This document shows, one piece after another, positions 30,503 to 37,740 of a stretch of DNA of 37,740 bases. This DNA is from DATKKK01 sp035542975 (GTDB lineage: Archaea; Thermoproteota; Bathyarchaeia; Bathyarchaeales; Bathycorpusculaceae), in assembly GCA_035542975.1 (NCBI GenBank), contig DATKKK010000048.1, forward strand, positions 1 to 37,740, in the 5' to 3' direction. The notes beneath the pieces are model-generated. The model ran no database searches, had not been told where the DNA came from, and was given only the letters and a program-made list of their open reading frames with translations. The first letter of the stretch is position 1. Each line of letters begins with the position of its first letter. Position numbers and translations under genes: made by a program.

Positions 30503-30766
30503 ATGACCGACGCAACAGAAGAAAAATTGCCGATATCCGAATTCTACAAAGTGGTGGATAGCATCACCATTTTCAAGAGTCAAAAATGGTGGGAAGCCAT
30601 AGTAATTTTTGAGTCTTACGGAAAACGCCAAATCGGCATGTACCTTTGGCAAAAAAAGGCTGACGCATGGAAGAGAAAACACAAATTCAACGTCAGAAAT
30701 CTTGATGAATGGAACAAATTGAAAAGTGCTGTAGAACAGCTCGCGCCTAAACTTGCCTCAAAATAA
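30503..30766 (+). CDS. Small conserved protein, possible nucleic-acid binder (PC4/ThermoDBP-like guess)
   Basis: From ATG at 30503 (SD AGGTGG at 30491-30496) the protein has 87 residues. It shows a strand pair with aromatic residues (YKVVDSITIFKSQKWWEAI), then VIFESYGKRQIGMYLWQKK and a basic helix region (WKRKHKFNVRNLDEWNKLK). The alternating aromatic and basic surface recalls single-stranded-DNA-binding PC4 or ThermoDBP-related folds, but I cannot verify this. A TATA-like TTAAATAATA sits 30-45 nt upstream. Its own promoter and compact size suggest a small abundant protein. Confidence 0.7.
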   Translation: MTDATEEKLPISEFYKVVDSITIFKSQKWWEAIVIFESYGKRQIGMYLWQKKADAWKRKHKFNVRNLDEWNKLKSAVEQLAPKLASK

Positions 30767-30869
30767 TCAGCCTGCGTTTCCTTACTAGAAATCTAGATTC
30801 GGAATTTGAATCCAGAATTGAATAATCTTATTAATTTACGATTACAACAAAACCAAAGAAGGGAACTTT

Positions 30870-31256
30870 ATGGCAGCCGCACAAGAAATACAACAAAGCA
30901 CATCGTCATCCGAACAGGTGCTCGAGGAAAATGTCTCGCAAGAAGAATACGTGAACGCGGAAGAAACAGAAGAAGAGACGCAAAAACAGGAAAAAAACAA
31001 AAAATCTGGTAATAACGGCGAAAATAAAGTTGAATTCGTTAACGGTCTTTTCGTAGGTGTTGGAGTGGGGTGCATCTCTACTTTCGTTATAATATGGGTC
31101 TCGTTGTTTTTTACACCGCAGTTGCCCCAGGCAATTTCGTACCAAAGTATGCTCTCAGTCTTCATTTACCCACTTTTCTACTTGCTAGCGGTGGGGTTAG
31201 TTGCGTTAACCGCAGGGGTCGTCAGAGAATATTTTTCTGCAAGAAGAAGTAACTAA
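30870..31256 (+). CDS. Acidic membrane protein with two transmembrane helices
   Basis: The 128-residue protein begins with a long acidic, Gln/Ser-rich tail (residues 1-55, many Glu) and no signal peptide. Two transmembrane helices follow, at about 57-82 (NGLFVGVGVGCISTFVIIWV) and 93-117 (LSVFIYPLFYLLAVGLVALT). It ends in a basic tail (REYFSARRSN), so the acidic tail is likely cytoplasmic or exposed. The SD-like AAGGGAA precedes the ATG. I do not recognise a family. Confidence 0.7.
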   Translation: MAAAQEIQQSTSSSEQVLEENVSQEEYVNAEETEEETQKQEKNKKSGNNGENKVEFVNGLFVGVGVGCISTFVIIWVSLFFTPQLPQAISYQSMLSVFIYPLFYLLAVGLVALTAGVVREYFSARRSN

Positions 31257-31324
31257 CTCCAGAATCATTGCCTGTTTTCCATTCATAAACAGTTTTAATA
31301 ACCAAAACTCCGTAAATCAATATT

Positions 31325-31960
31325 GTGAGGTTCGTGGATTACTCGTTCAAACATTTTCTCGAAAAACTAGCGCACGAAAAAGCTGCGGGTCCGTCGCCAA
31401 CATTCTCGGTGTTCCATCTGCTAGTCGCAATCGAGCTTATTGCGGAAAACCCGATCGGCAGAAACAAGTTGGCTGAGAGGTTAAAAGTAGGGGACGGTGC
31501 AGTCCGCACTATAATAAGTCGACTGAAAAATGTCGGATTGCTTGAAACTTCAAAAACTGGCTGTTCACTTACAGAAAAAGGCATGAAACTTTGGAAAGAA
31601 TATTCGTCAGTTATGAAGAAGGTTGAGATAAAAAAGAACGAGTTGGCTCTAGCAGATTACAGCTTTGCTGTTTTGGTAAAAAATCATGGACAGAAAGTTG
31701 AGTCAGGAATGGAGCAGAGAGACGCAGCTGTAATCATGGGCGCAAAGAGTGTGACTACCATAGTATTCAGGAAAGGGCGCTTGATGATTCCTTCAGTGAG
31801 CAACGACGTAGCGCACGATTTTCCACAAGCAACAGCACAGATACTTAGACTTCTGAGTCCAAAAGAGAACGATGCGATAGTGATAAGCAGCGCTGACAAC
31901 CCTAGAAAAGCTGAGTATGGAGCATTGTCCGCAGCATGGACGCTCATCGATGATTCGTAA
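31325..31960 (+). CDS. DUF4443-containing winged-helix regulator
   Basis: The 211-residue protein has an N-terminal winged helix at about 30-95 (GRNKLAERLKVGDGAVRTII, then SRLKNVGLLETSKTGCSLTE), and a C-terminal domain of the DUF4443 type (LADYSFAVLVKNHGQKVESG and GMEQRDAAVIMGAKSVTTIV). The C-terminal half looks like a small-molecule-binding fold. The start is GTG; a TTTTAATA TATA-like element about 30 nt upstream suggests a near-leaderless transcript. It is convergent with the GPN GTPase gene. The regulated genes are unknown. Confidence 0.85.
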   Translation: MRFVDYSFKHFLEKLAHEKAAGPSPTFSVFHLLVAIELIAENPIGRNKLAERLKVGDGAVRTIISRLKNVGLLETSKTGCSLTEKGMKLWKEYSSVMKKVEIKKNELALADYSFAVLVKNHGQKVESGMEQRDAAVIMGAKSVTTIVFRKGRLMIPSVSNDVAHDFPQATAQILRLLSPKENDAIVISSADNPRKAEYGALSAAWTLIDDS

Positions 31961-31979
31961 TCTGATTCGGCAGGCTCTG

Positions 31980-32741
31980 CTAGTAAGTGTATTTTTCTCC
32001 TCCTGCCAGTACCCGTTCGATGGCAGTGTTAAAATTTATCATCCCATCGTTCGTTTTCGCCGAAACTGGAATCAACGGAAATTTCAAACCCAACTGCCCT
32101 ATTGCCCGCGCCATGTTTCTGTTCAACAAACGTTTTGTTCCCTCAAGCTTCTCCTCGATAGAATTCTCCAAAGCCGCTTGATTAGCTGACCAGTCTACGA
32201 TCTTGTTCACTTCTTCTTTCGGAAGCAAATCACATTTTGACAGTATATGTATCTGCGGAAGCAGAAAACGATTGTAAACTGCGGTTGCAAGAAACATGTT
32301 TGAAACGTAGTTTTGCGGGTTAATCGAGAAGACAGCGTCAAACAAGTAAACTATGGCTTTAGTTTCTTTAGTGAGTTCACTGGCTATGTAGGGTCCGCTT
32401 GCTCTAAAAGCAAACAGCTCCATCTGTCCAGACGTGTCTACCAAGACAATGTCTGATTTTAGCTCTTCAACTTCGCTGGATATCCGTTCAATCTCGTCTG
32501 CAATCAAGTCGGCAGCCATCACAAGCACACCGTTGGGACCTAAATTGTATTTCTGCATCAGCTCTTCAACATCCACGTAATTTCGGACATCCACATCTGG
32601 CGAATACGGCAGGGTCAATGCTCCTGGGTCAAGGTTCACTAGCGAAACATCTTGCTTAGACATTTGTAGCCATTCGCCTAAGGCAGCTGTGAGACGGGAT
32701 TTGCCAGAGCCTGCCGTTCCAATTATGAACAGAATAAGCAT
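31980..32741 (-). CDS. GPN-loop GTPase
   Basis: The 253-residue protein matches the archaeal GPN-loop GTPase family (PAB0955-like), a dimeric relative of the eukaryotic factors that assemble RNA polymerase II. It shows the P-loop GTAGSGKS near the start, VNLDPGALTLPY, the namesake GPN motif in KYNLGPNGVLV, the VDTSGQMELF switch and the SKCDLL base motif. ATG at 32741 is chosen because GGTGA lies 7 nt upstream; a TTG at 32747 is too near that SD. The archaeal role is not settled. Confidence 0.95.
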   Translation of the reverse strand: MLILFIIGTAGSGKSRLTAALGEWLQMSKQDVSLVNLDPGALTLPYSPDVDVRNYVDVEELMQKYNLGPNGVLVMAADLIADEIERISSEVEELKSDIVLVDTSGQMELFAFRASGPYIASELTKETKAIVYLFDAVFSINPQNYVSNMFLATAVYNRFLLPQIHILSKCDLLPKEEVNKIVDWSANQAALENSIEEKLEGTKRLLNRNMARAIGQLGLKFPLIPVSAKTNDGMINFNTAIERVLAGGEKYTY

Positions 32742-32816
32742 GTTCAAATCACCAATTGCTCATCTAGGGATTTTTGGTTAGATATCACCGTTGTTTACAG
32801 ATAAAAACTCTTTCTG

Positions 32817-33953
32817 TTAGGAAGAAACTTCAGGCGGTTGAGGTGCTGGCACTTCCTGTGTGGTCTTTCTTGAAATTAAGAATACAGCTATCCCTACAAC
32901 AACCAGAAAAAGCATGAACCCTAAGAGGGCAACGAAGAATACGGATATTACCGTTAAGGCTTGTGTTTGGCTGTCTGCTCCTGCATAGTAGTCGTTCCCA
33001 GACCAGCTTGCACGAACATAGCCTATACCACTGTCTTCTGGAACCCACGTATACGTGAATCGTCCACTAGAATCGGTTGTGACCGCGGCCAACTCTGCCC
33101 ATGGCGAACTGTTTGTTTTGACGTAAATGGTGACTGTTGCATTCTGCGAAACTGGTGAAAGCTGTCCTGAGAGCGTTACACTGTTTCCTTGAATAAGATA
33201 AGTTGGTGAAGCAGTCAAAGACATCGTTGAATCCATCAAGGATTTGTAACTTGCTGAGACTTGCCCTGGAGCTGATTGTTCACAGTTTTCAAGTGTGACT
33301 ATTTGAGCTGAAGCGTGTTTCAGTTCGTCTGGGCAGTCGCCAACTCTCCACCCTGTCTCCCATTCCCCTCCGGTGCATTCAGCCATGTAATAACGAATAT
33401 TGTTGTCTGTAATGTAGAAGGCGCTTCCTCTAGCGTCGTTTGGTGTGTGTGAAAGGTTTACTCCAATGTTCATGTGAGCTTCGCTTTCATAGTAAAACAA
33501 CACAACATCGAGTCCATGTGCCTCTAGAATTGATGCTGCGATGTAAGATAAGAGGTCGCAGTCTCCTTTATTGTCAACAATCGTTTCAACAGGATATTTT
33601 GATGGCACGGTTACTTCATAGGGAATTTGGTGCACAATCATTAGCACTCCGTTTGTGTAATCCTCGTCGTCGCTATAAATCTCTGCGAGGCAGTCGGCAA
33701 TAGGTTTTAAAGCATATGGTGTAACGAATTTGGCGAAATCATTTTCTGAATCCGTCGTGTGGCTCTTCTCGGTATAATAATCCTGAAGTGACTGTGAAAC
33801 TGCGATATTCAGCCTGTATATTTTGTCTCCATCTGTATGCTGCAAAAGCTCGTAAGAGCCGCCGTAATTATCCGACAGCACGTGCGGGATTAAATAGGAA
33901 AATTGCAGCAAAATCAGTAATGTTGCCAGCGCTTTCGAAAATCTTCGTCTCAT
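32817..33953 (-). CDS. Membrane-anchored transglutaminase-like protein with an Ig-like domain
   Basis: The 378-residue protein has a signal peptide (residues 1-28). A transglutaminase-like domain follows, with apparent catalytic triad C132 (NKGDCDLLSY), H160 (SEAHMNIGV) and E192 (YYMAECTGG). Next is an Ig-like repeat at about 245-335 (TYLIQGNSVTLSGQLSPV, ATVTIYVKT, SSGRFTYTW). A single transmembrane helix is at about 336-361, with a short tail. The layout places the enzyme domain outside the cell. It could cleave or cross-link peptides or glycan-linked proteins; the substrate is unknown. Confidence 0.9.
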   Translation of the reverse strand: MRRRFSKALATLLILLQFSYLIPHVLSDNYGGSYELLQHTDGDKIYRLNIAVSQSLQDYYTEKSHTTDSENDFAKFVTPYALKPIADCLAEIYSDDEDYTNGVLMIVHQIPYEVTVPSKYPVETIVDNKGDCDLLSYIAASILEAHGLDVVLFYYESEAHMNIGVNLSHTPNDARGSAFYITDNNIRYYMAECTGGEWETGWRVGDCPDELKHASAQIVTLENCEQSAPGQVSASYKSLMDSTMSLTASPTYLIQGNSVTLSGQLSPVSQNATVTIYVKTNSSPWAELAAVTTDSSGRFTYTWVPEDSGIGYVRASWSGNDYYAGADSQTQALTVISVFFVALLGFMLFLVVVGIAVFLISRKTTQEVPAPQPPEVSS

Positions 33954-34062
33954 TTCTTATCTGGCAAGTGTTTCAGTTGTTTAATTTATGGCACTTATGA
34001 ACTCTGAATTAAGATTGGGAAAACGGTTTTGCGCTCGATTAATCTTTTGAATGTCCAAGTTG

Positions 34063-34884
34063 CTAAGTGACTTTTCCACCGTTTTTCTCTATCAGCTTTG
34101 CTAGCTGGGTTGCGGCTTTTTCCAGACACTTTTCAGCATTCTTCGCGTTTTCCGCTTTCATCGAAAGATGTAGCTCAATCTCTGATTTTTTTCCTTCGCA
34201 CACTACCTTGGACTTGACGTAAACATGTGATTTTACGTAAACACCATGGTTGTCAAGCATAACTTGATCGATCAAAGGAGCCAAAGCCGACTCCACGATA
34301 CCGTTAACAAACATACTTTTCTCAAAAAAAGCAAGGTTTCCTGCCTCTTTCTTTATTAGAGTAACAACGGATTCTTGGAAGATAGCCTCCATCTCAGGAG
34401 GTACTCCTGGAAGCGCCACTAAGGCTGTTTCTTCTACATCTATCATTACGCCTGGCGCTGTGCCAACGGGGTTTCGCAATGCTCTTGCTCCTTCTGGAAG
34501 GGTTGCCATCTTGACTCTTGCTGGGGTCAGTTCGCTTTTTGTTATTTTCTTCTTGAAATAAGCTTCATACTTGTTTACGACCATCTGTAAAGCTTCTTTG
34601 TTAACTTTCAGCTTTAGGTTCAATGCTTTGGCGATGCCTTCCAGTGTTTTGTCGTCGAAGGTTGGGCCTAGTCCACCTGTCGTTATTATGAATCTGGGTT
34701 TCCGTTGCAGTGTTTCCTGTGTTGCGTTTGCGATTTCGTCGATATAGTCTCCCACGATTGTTATTCGTTTCACTTCGATTCCAAGCGATGTGGCTTGCTT
34801 GGCTAGCCAAGTGGCGTTCGTGTTTAATGTTTTGCCGATTAACAGTTCGTTGCCGACGCATATTATCTCCATTTTTCGGTTCAT
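34063..34884 (-). CDS. CinA/MoaB-like protein (nicotinamide mononucleotide deamidase-related)
   Basis: The chain is about 273 residues, with a MoaB/Mog-type fold at the N-terminus (IICVGNELLIGKTLNTNATW, then GGLGPTFDDKTLEGIAKAL). It is the archaeal stand-alone form of the CinA N-terminal domain with a C-terminal extension. The reading frame also opens at GTG 34902; ATG 34884 or 34872 are preferred because relatives start just before IICVGNELL. Relatives are annotated as molybdopterin-binding or NMN/pyridine-nucleotide cycle proteins; the true activity is unsettled. It is a single reverse-strand gene between the Ig protein and the zinc ribbon. Confidence 0.9.
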   Translation of the reverse strand: MNRKMEIICVGNELLIGKTLNTNATWLAKQATSLGIEVKRITIVGDYIDEIANATQETLQRKPRFIITTGGLGPTFDDKTLEGIAKALNLKLKVNKEALQMVVNKYEAYFKKKITKSELTPARVKMATLPEGARALRNPVGTAPGVMIDVEETALVALPGVPPEMEAIFQESVVTLIKKEAGNLAFFEKSMFVNGIVESALAPLIDQVMLDNHGVYVKSHVYVKSKVVCEGKKSEIELHLSMKAENAKNAEKCLEKAATQLAKLIEKNGGKVT

Positions 34885-34977
34885 GGATGTGTCAGCTTCC
34901 ACGAGTTATTGATAAAACTGCTCGTTCTTTTATGCTGTTTGCTAGTTTACCGTTCACAAAAGCTGGAAGGGTGCAGC

Positions 34978-35184
34978 TTATTTTTTCTTGCTAAGCCACC
35001 ATTTCAAGTATTCTTTCTTTCGGCTTGCCTTCTCATCTTCTTCTGTTTCTATGCTTGGTCTCGCTTTCTCTCTGAGCTCCATCAATTCCTGTTGGGTTAC
35101 AGACAAGCCGCAGCTTTTGCAAACGTAGTGTTTTGTTGATATAATGTAGTGCATTTCGCCGCCGCATTCTGGGCAATACGTCAT
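34978..35184 (-). CDS. Small zinc-ribbon protein
   Basis: The 68-residue protein has one zinc ribbon at the N-terminus, with C4/C7 (CPECGG) and C22/C25 (CKSCGL), similar to TFIIB or RPB9-type ribbons. A helical acidic-to-basic tail follows (QQELMELREKARPS and KKEYLKWWLSKKK). A strong SD, TAGGAGC, precedes the ATG. It may be a transcription or nucleic-acid accessory factor. It lies between the CinA-like gene and the ABC operon. Confidence 0.8.
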   Translation of the reverse strand: MTYCPECGGEMHYIISTKHYVCKSCGLSVTQQELMELREKARPSIETEEDEKASRKKEYLKWWLSKKK

Positions 35185-35261
35185 ATTGTTGCTCCTAATT
35201 TTTCTTATGACATAGGCAATTATCAGAGAAAAATACGTTTTGGTTTGGATTATGCAAACGC

Positions 35262-36074
35262 CTAGAGTTTTCCTTTGACTTGAAACGCGCGAAGGGCATA
35301 AAGGTAGGCTGCCGCGCCGATTACTGCGAAAGGCAGGCTTGCAACCAGGATGTTTAGCAGGTATAGAGGCTGTAAGGGTTTTCCTGCGAAGGTATAATCT
35401 CGAATCGCCCCGACTGCTAAGCTAAGCGGGTTCGCCGATATGATGGTGGTTACAAAGGGTGGAAAGAAGCCTTTGATCTTGTCTATGGGATAAAACAACG
35501 TGCTAAACGTCAGCAGCATAAGCTGCACTACTTGTTGGTAAGCGAAAAAATACTCGCCATGTGTCGATGCGAAGGCCGCAAGAGTAGCGGCGATTCCAGC
35601 CAGTCCCATTGCTAACACGAAAAGGAACGGCAGCAAGACAAGCGTGTTGCTTATGGCTTGAAGGGGAATGGCGATCAGTCCTAGAGCTTGAACTGGGATC
35701 ATTATGAACAATAAGGCGCTTGAGTAAACTACTGCTGCTAATCCTCCAGCGAGCATGTAGGCCACGACGATGCCTTCGAGGCTGATGGGTAAAGAGAGAT
35801 AGTACTGGACTACACCCTCGCGGATGGCTAACCAGATGCGTCTTCCGGTGTCCAGAGCAGCTGCGAAGAGCCCCATTATTACTACGCTTGGGACGAAAAA
35901 TTGAAAGTAGTTTGCGATGATACCCGTATTTATCATGCCATGACTGTAGACTAGGGCAACAACGAGCATGTCTGAAATATTCAGGCTCAAAAGGATTGCC
36001 ATGAGCCATTTTGTTCTGAAGAAATATGAAAAATCATTGCGAGCCAGTCGCAAGATGCTTTTGAGTTCTGTCAT
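35262..36074 (-). CDS. ABC-2 type transporter permease (second)
   Basis: The 270-residue protein contains about six transmembrane helices with a cytoplasmic start (RLARNDFSYFFRTKWLMAIL), typical of ABC-2 permeases. It overlaps the previous gene by 4 nt (ATGA), so it is the last gene of the exporter operon. Relatives move drugs, polysaccharides or lipids outward. The substrate is not evident. Confidence 0.9.
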   Translation of the reverse strand: MTELKSILRLARNDFSYFFRTKWLMAILLSLNISDMLVVALVYSHGMINTGIIANYFQFFVPSVVIMGLFAAALDTGRRIWLAIREGVVQYYLSLPISLEGIVVAYMLAGGLAAVVYSSALLFIMIPVQALGLIAIPLQAISNTLVLLPFLFVLAMGLAGIAATLAAFASTHGEYFFAYQQVVQLMLLTFSTLFYPIDKIKGFFPPFVTTIISANPLSLAVGAIRDYTFAGKPLQPLYLLNILVASLPFAVIGAAAYLYALRAFQVKGKL

Positions 36075-36853
36075 GCACTTTTCACCCCTTCAACGAGACG
36101 TTGGAGAAGAAATGAGCTTATGCCCAGCGTGCCTACTGCAACGGCTATCAACACGGTTACTGCCACGGTAGGGTTCAGCAGCAGCCCTGGGTTAAATCCA
36201 AGAAATAGTCGAACGATGTCTGCTCCATAGGCTAGTGGGTTGAGCTCTGCTAATGAGGCGTAGCCCGGTGAGGTTTTCGTTAGGAATGCAAGCGGATACA
36301 TGATTGTGCTGAAGCGCACTATTAACGCGCTGAGTCCCGTTACTATGGCTGAGTACATGTCGCTTGATTTGAAGGCGATGAAAGACAATCCTAGCATGAG
36401 CCCTGCTACTCCGAAGCCTAGGCAGAAAAGCATTGCAACCGCAGCCGCTATCGAAAGAGCTGTCAGATTTCCAATCAATAGTAGAGTGATGGCAAAAGGA
36501 ACCGTGAGCATGAGCGCTAACTCGAATGCACCCTGTAGGGCTATAGATAGAAAGAGTTTTGAACGTGAAATCGGAAGGCTGAGAAGATAGGGAAGCCTGC
36601 CTTCGTGCGCGTGTTCCACAAACTGTCTTCCAGCATGTGAGCCTATGTCAAAAGTCATTATAATGATGAAGCCCACTGCGTAGAATTGTTGATAGTCGGC
36701 TGGGGAGACGATGCCTGCAGCCATGATCTGATTGATCAGAGCTGCATATATGAGAAGCTGAACAATCGAGGTGAGCCATTGCATTCCTATCCAAACAGGT
36801 GGCTTTAGTTCGTTTTTCAGGTCAAACCATACAAGGCGGAGAACATCAAGCAT
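36071..36853 (-). CDS. ABC-2 type transporter permease (first)
   Basis: The 260-residue protein has about six transmembrane helices with the ABC-2 start region (LRLVWFDLKNELKPPVWIGM) and the charged loop after helix 2 (AHEGRLPYLLSLPISRSKLF), which matches the coupling segment of this family. It overlaps the ATPase gene by 8 nt and the next permease by 4 nt, so the three are translationally coupled. It forms a heterodimeric membrane channel with the second permease. Confidence 0.9.
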   Translation of the reverse strand: MLDVLRLVWFDLKNELKPPVWIGMQWLTSIVQLLIYAALINQIMAAGIVSPADYQQFYAVGFIIIMTFDIGSHAGRQFVEHAHEGRLPYLLSLPISRSKLFLSIALQGAFELALMLTVPFAITLLLIGNLTALSIAAAVAMLFCLGFGVAGLMLGLSFIAFKSSDMYSAIVTGLSALIVRFSTIMYPLAFLTKTSPGYASLAELNPLAYGADIVRLFLGFNPGLLLNPTVAVTVLIAVAVGTLGISSFLLQRLVEGVKSA

Positions 36854-37740
36854 TCTCAGTCGTCTCCAACTTCTTGCCTGTGAAGCTTAGGAAAACGTCG
36901 TCTAACGAAGGTTCTGTCACTCTGACTGATGAAACGCGGATCTTTCTTTCATAGCATAGGCTAGTCATTTTCGGAACCCAAGCTTCTGCGATTGACACAT
37001 AGGCTTTGTACTTGTTGCCATCAGTCGGCGTGAGCTTTGCTGTACCCGGGATCTTGGCCAGTTCCTGTGCGATATCCCCTTTGTTTTCACCGGGTTCCAG
37101 TTCGAGTTCGACGATGTCGCCTCCCGCGATTTTGTCTTTCAAGTTTTGAACTGTGTCGCATATGATGCTTGTCCCTTGGTCAAGAATGGTCACTCTGTCG
37201 GCAAGGTATTCTGCCTCGCGGACTTCATTCGTGGCGACTAGGAGCGTTGAGCCTGCCTCTCTCAGTTGAAGTATCTTCTCCCAGATCGTTCGTTTTCCTC
37301 GGAGGTCAACCTGGCTGCTTGGTTCGTCGAATATGGCAAACTTGGGCTTCTGCACTAGGACTTTGGCCACTTCCAATCTCTTGGCCTGACCGCCCGAAAG
37401 TGTCATGAAGAGCTTATTGCGAGCATCCCAAAGCTCAAGGTCCTTTAGAACTTGCTCGATTATTACTTTGCGTTCGTTCTTTTTTATTCCGCACATCGCA
37501 GCGTGAAATTGCAGGATCTCAGCTGGCTTGTGTCTCCAAAAGCCTCTTGCGTCTTGGAAGGAAATGCCCAGAATTTGACGGACCTTTGTTGGAGATTTGA
37601 CCACGTCTATGCCCATAACTTTTGCTGTGCCGGAGGTCGGCTTCAGTACAGTGGCCAGAGTCATTAGCAATGTTGTCTTTCCAGAGCCGTTCGGTCCCAG
37701 TAGAACCATGATTTCCTCTGGATTTACGGTGAAGTCAAGA
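36846..37740 (-). CDS. ABC transporter ATPase, 5' end beyond the window
   Basis: This is the ATPase of the exporter operon. The first visible ATG is at 37709, but the frame continues to the edge with a typical FTVNPEEI lead-in, so the true start lies outside. Seen from that ATG: Walker A GPNGSGKTT at 5-13, Q-loop FQDARG, signature LSGGQAKRLEV near 104-114, Walker B FAIFDEPSSQVD. The usual switch histidine (TH) is replaced by ATNEV (N161). The C-terminal about 100 residues form the ABC-2 accessory domain. It should supply energy for the two downstream permeases. Confidence 0.92.
   Translation of the reverse strand, partial: LDFTVNPEEIMVLLGPNGSGKTTLLMTLATVLKPTSGTAKVMGIDVVKSPTKVRQILGISFQDARGFWRHKPAEILQFHAAMCGIKKNERKVIIEQVLKDLELWDARNKLFMTLSGGQAKRLEVAKVLVQKPKFAIFDEPSSQVDLRGKRTIWEKILQLREAGSTLLVATNEVREAEYLADRVTILDQGTSIICDTVQNLKDKIAGGDIVELELEPGENKGDIAQELAKIPGTAKLTPTDGNKYKAYVSIAEAWVPKMTSLCYERKIRVSSVRVTEPSLDDVFLSFTGKKLETTENA

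Overview
The window looks like a chromosomal segment of an uncultured archaeon of the TACK side, and Bathyarchaeia is the best guess. The evidence is the gene content: archaeal EF-1 beta behind a double zinc-ribbon protein, CDC48, a geranylgeranyl reductase for ether lipids, Pth2, archaeal TruD, Trm5, FEN1 with a PIP box, archaeal-type S-adenosylmethionine synthetase, DUF371, DUF4443, a GPN-loop GTPase, TrpB2, and promoters of the TATA-box type. The phylum assignment is an inference from overall resemblance. There are many TTG and GTG starts and SD-like GGAGG/GGTG motifs. Several genes instead look leaderless, with a TATA box about 22-28 nt before the start codon. I see no rRNA, tRNA, CRISPR array, transposase or phage gene.

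Layout. Positions 119-3981 hold a family 4 uracil-DNA glycosylase, a reverse-strand regulator/methyltransferase pair, an EamA permease and a B3/B4-domain protein. Positions 3988-7558 are a run of small regulators and hypotheticals around pyrF and acylphosphatase: HxlR, a 50-residue ribbon-helix-helix protein and several unknowns. Positions 7642-10722 carry RNA work (RtcA, a methyltransferase overlapping Trm5). Positions 10767-14032 hold DUF371 coupled to an unusual HTH protein with an EF-hand-like loop, an MBL hydrolase and a HAD phosphatase. glmS, pcm, trpB2 and fen1 follow.

Positions 19380-25458 are one long forward block: zinc ribbon, EF-1 beta, CDC48, a small winged-helix protein, geranylgeranyl reductase, Pth2 and TruD. 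It joins translation, protein remodelling, tRNA recycling and modification, and lipid synthesis. Positions 25459-26260 are the sparsest part. They hold a 37-residue Cys-rich reading frame, an 88-residue basic orphan, and a 304-nt gene-free stretch with two copies of an imperfect 46-nt repeat. An HTH-CBS regulator then faces metK.

Positions 28260-31960 contain an MFS carrier, an M29-like aminopeptidase, a small conserved protein that may bind nucleic acid, an acidic membrane protein and a DUF4443 regulator. The right end (31980-37740) is all reverse strand: GPN GTPase, a membrane-anchored transglutaminase-like/Ig protein, a CinA/MoaB-like protein, a zinc ribbon and a three-gene ABC-2 exporter whose ATPase runs off the edge.

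I found no clear new multi-gene system. The best leads are the 26.1-26.2 kb repeat pair, the HTH-CBS/metK divergent pair, the HTH/S-layer-like/EF-hand regulator, the RHH gene with its own repeat operator, and a recurring layout in which one symmetric TATA element sits midway between divergent genes.
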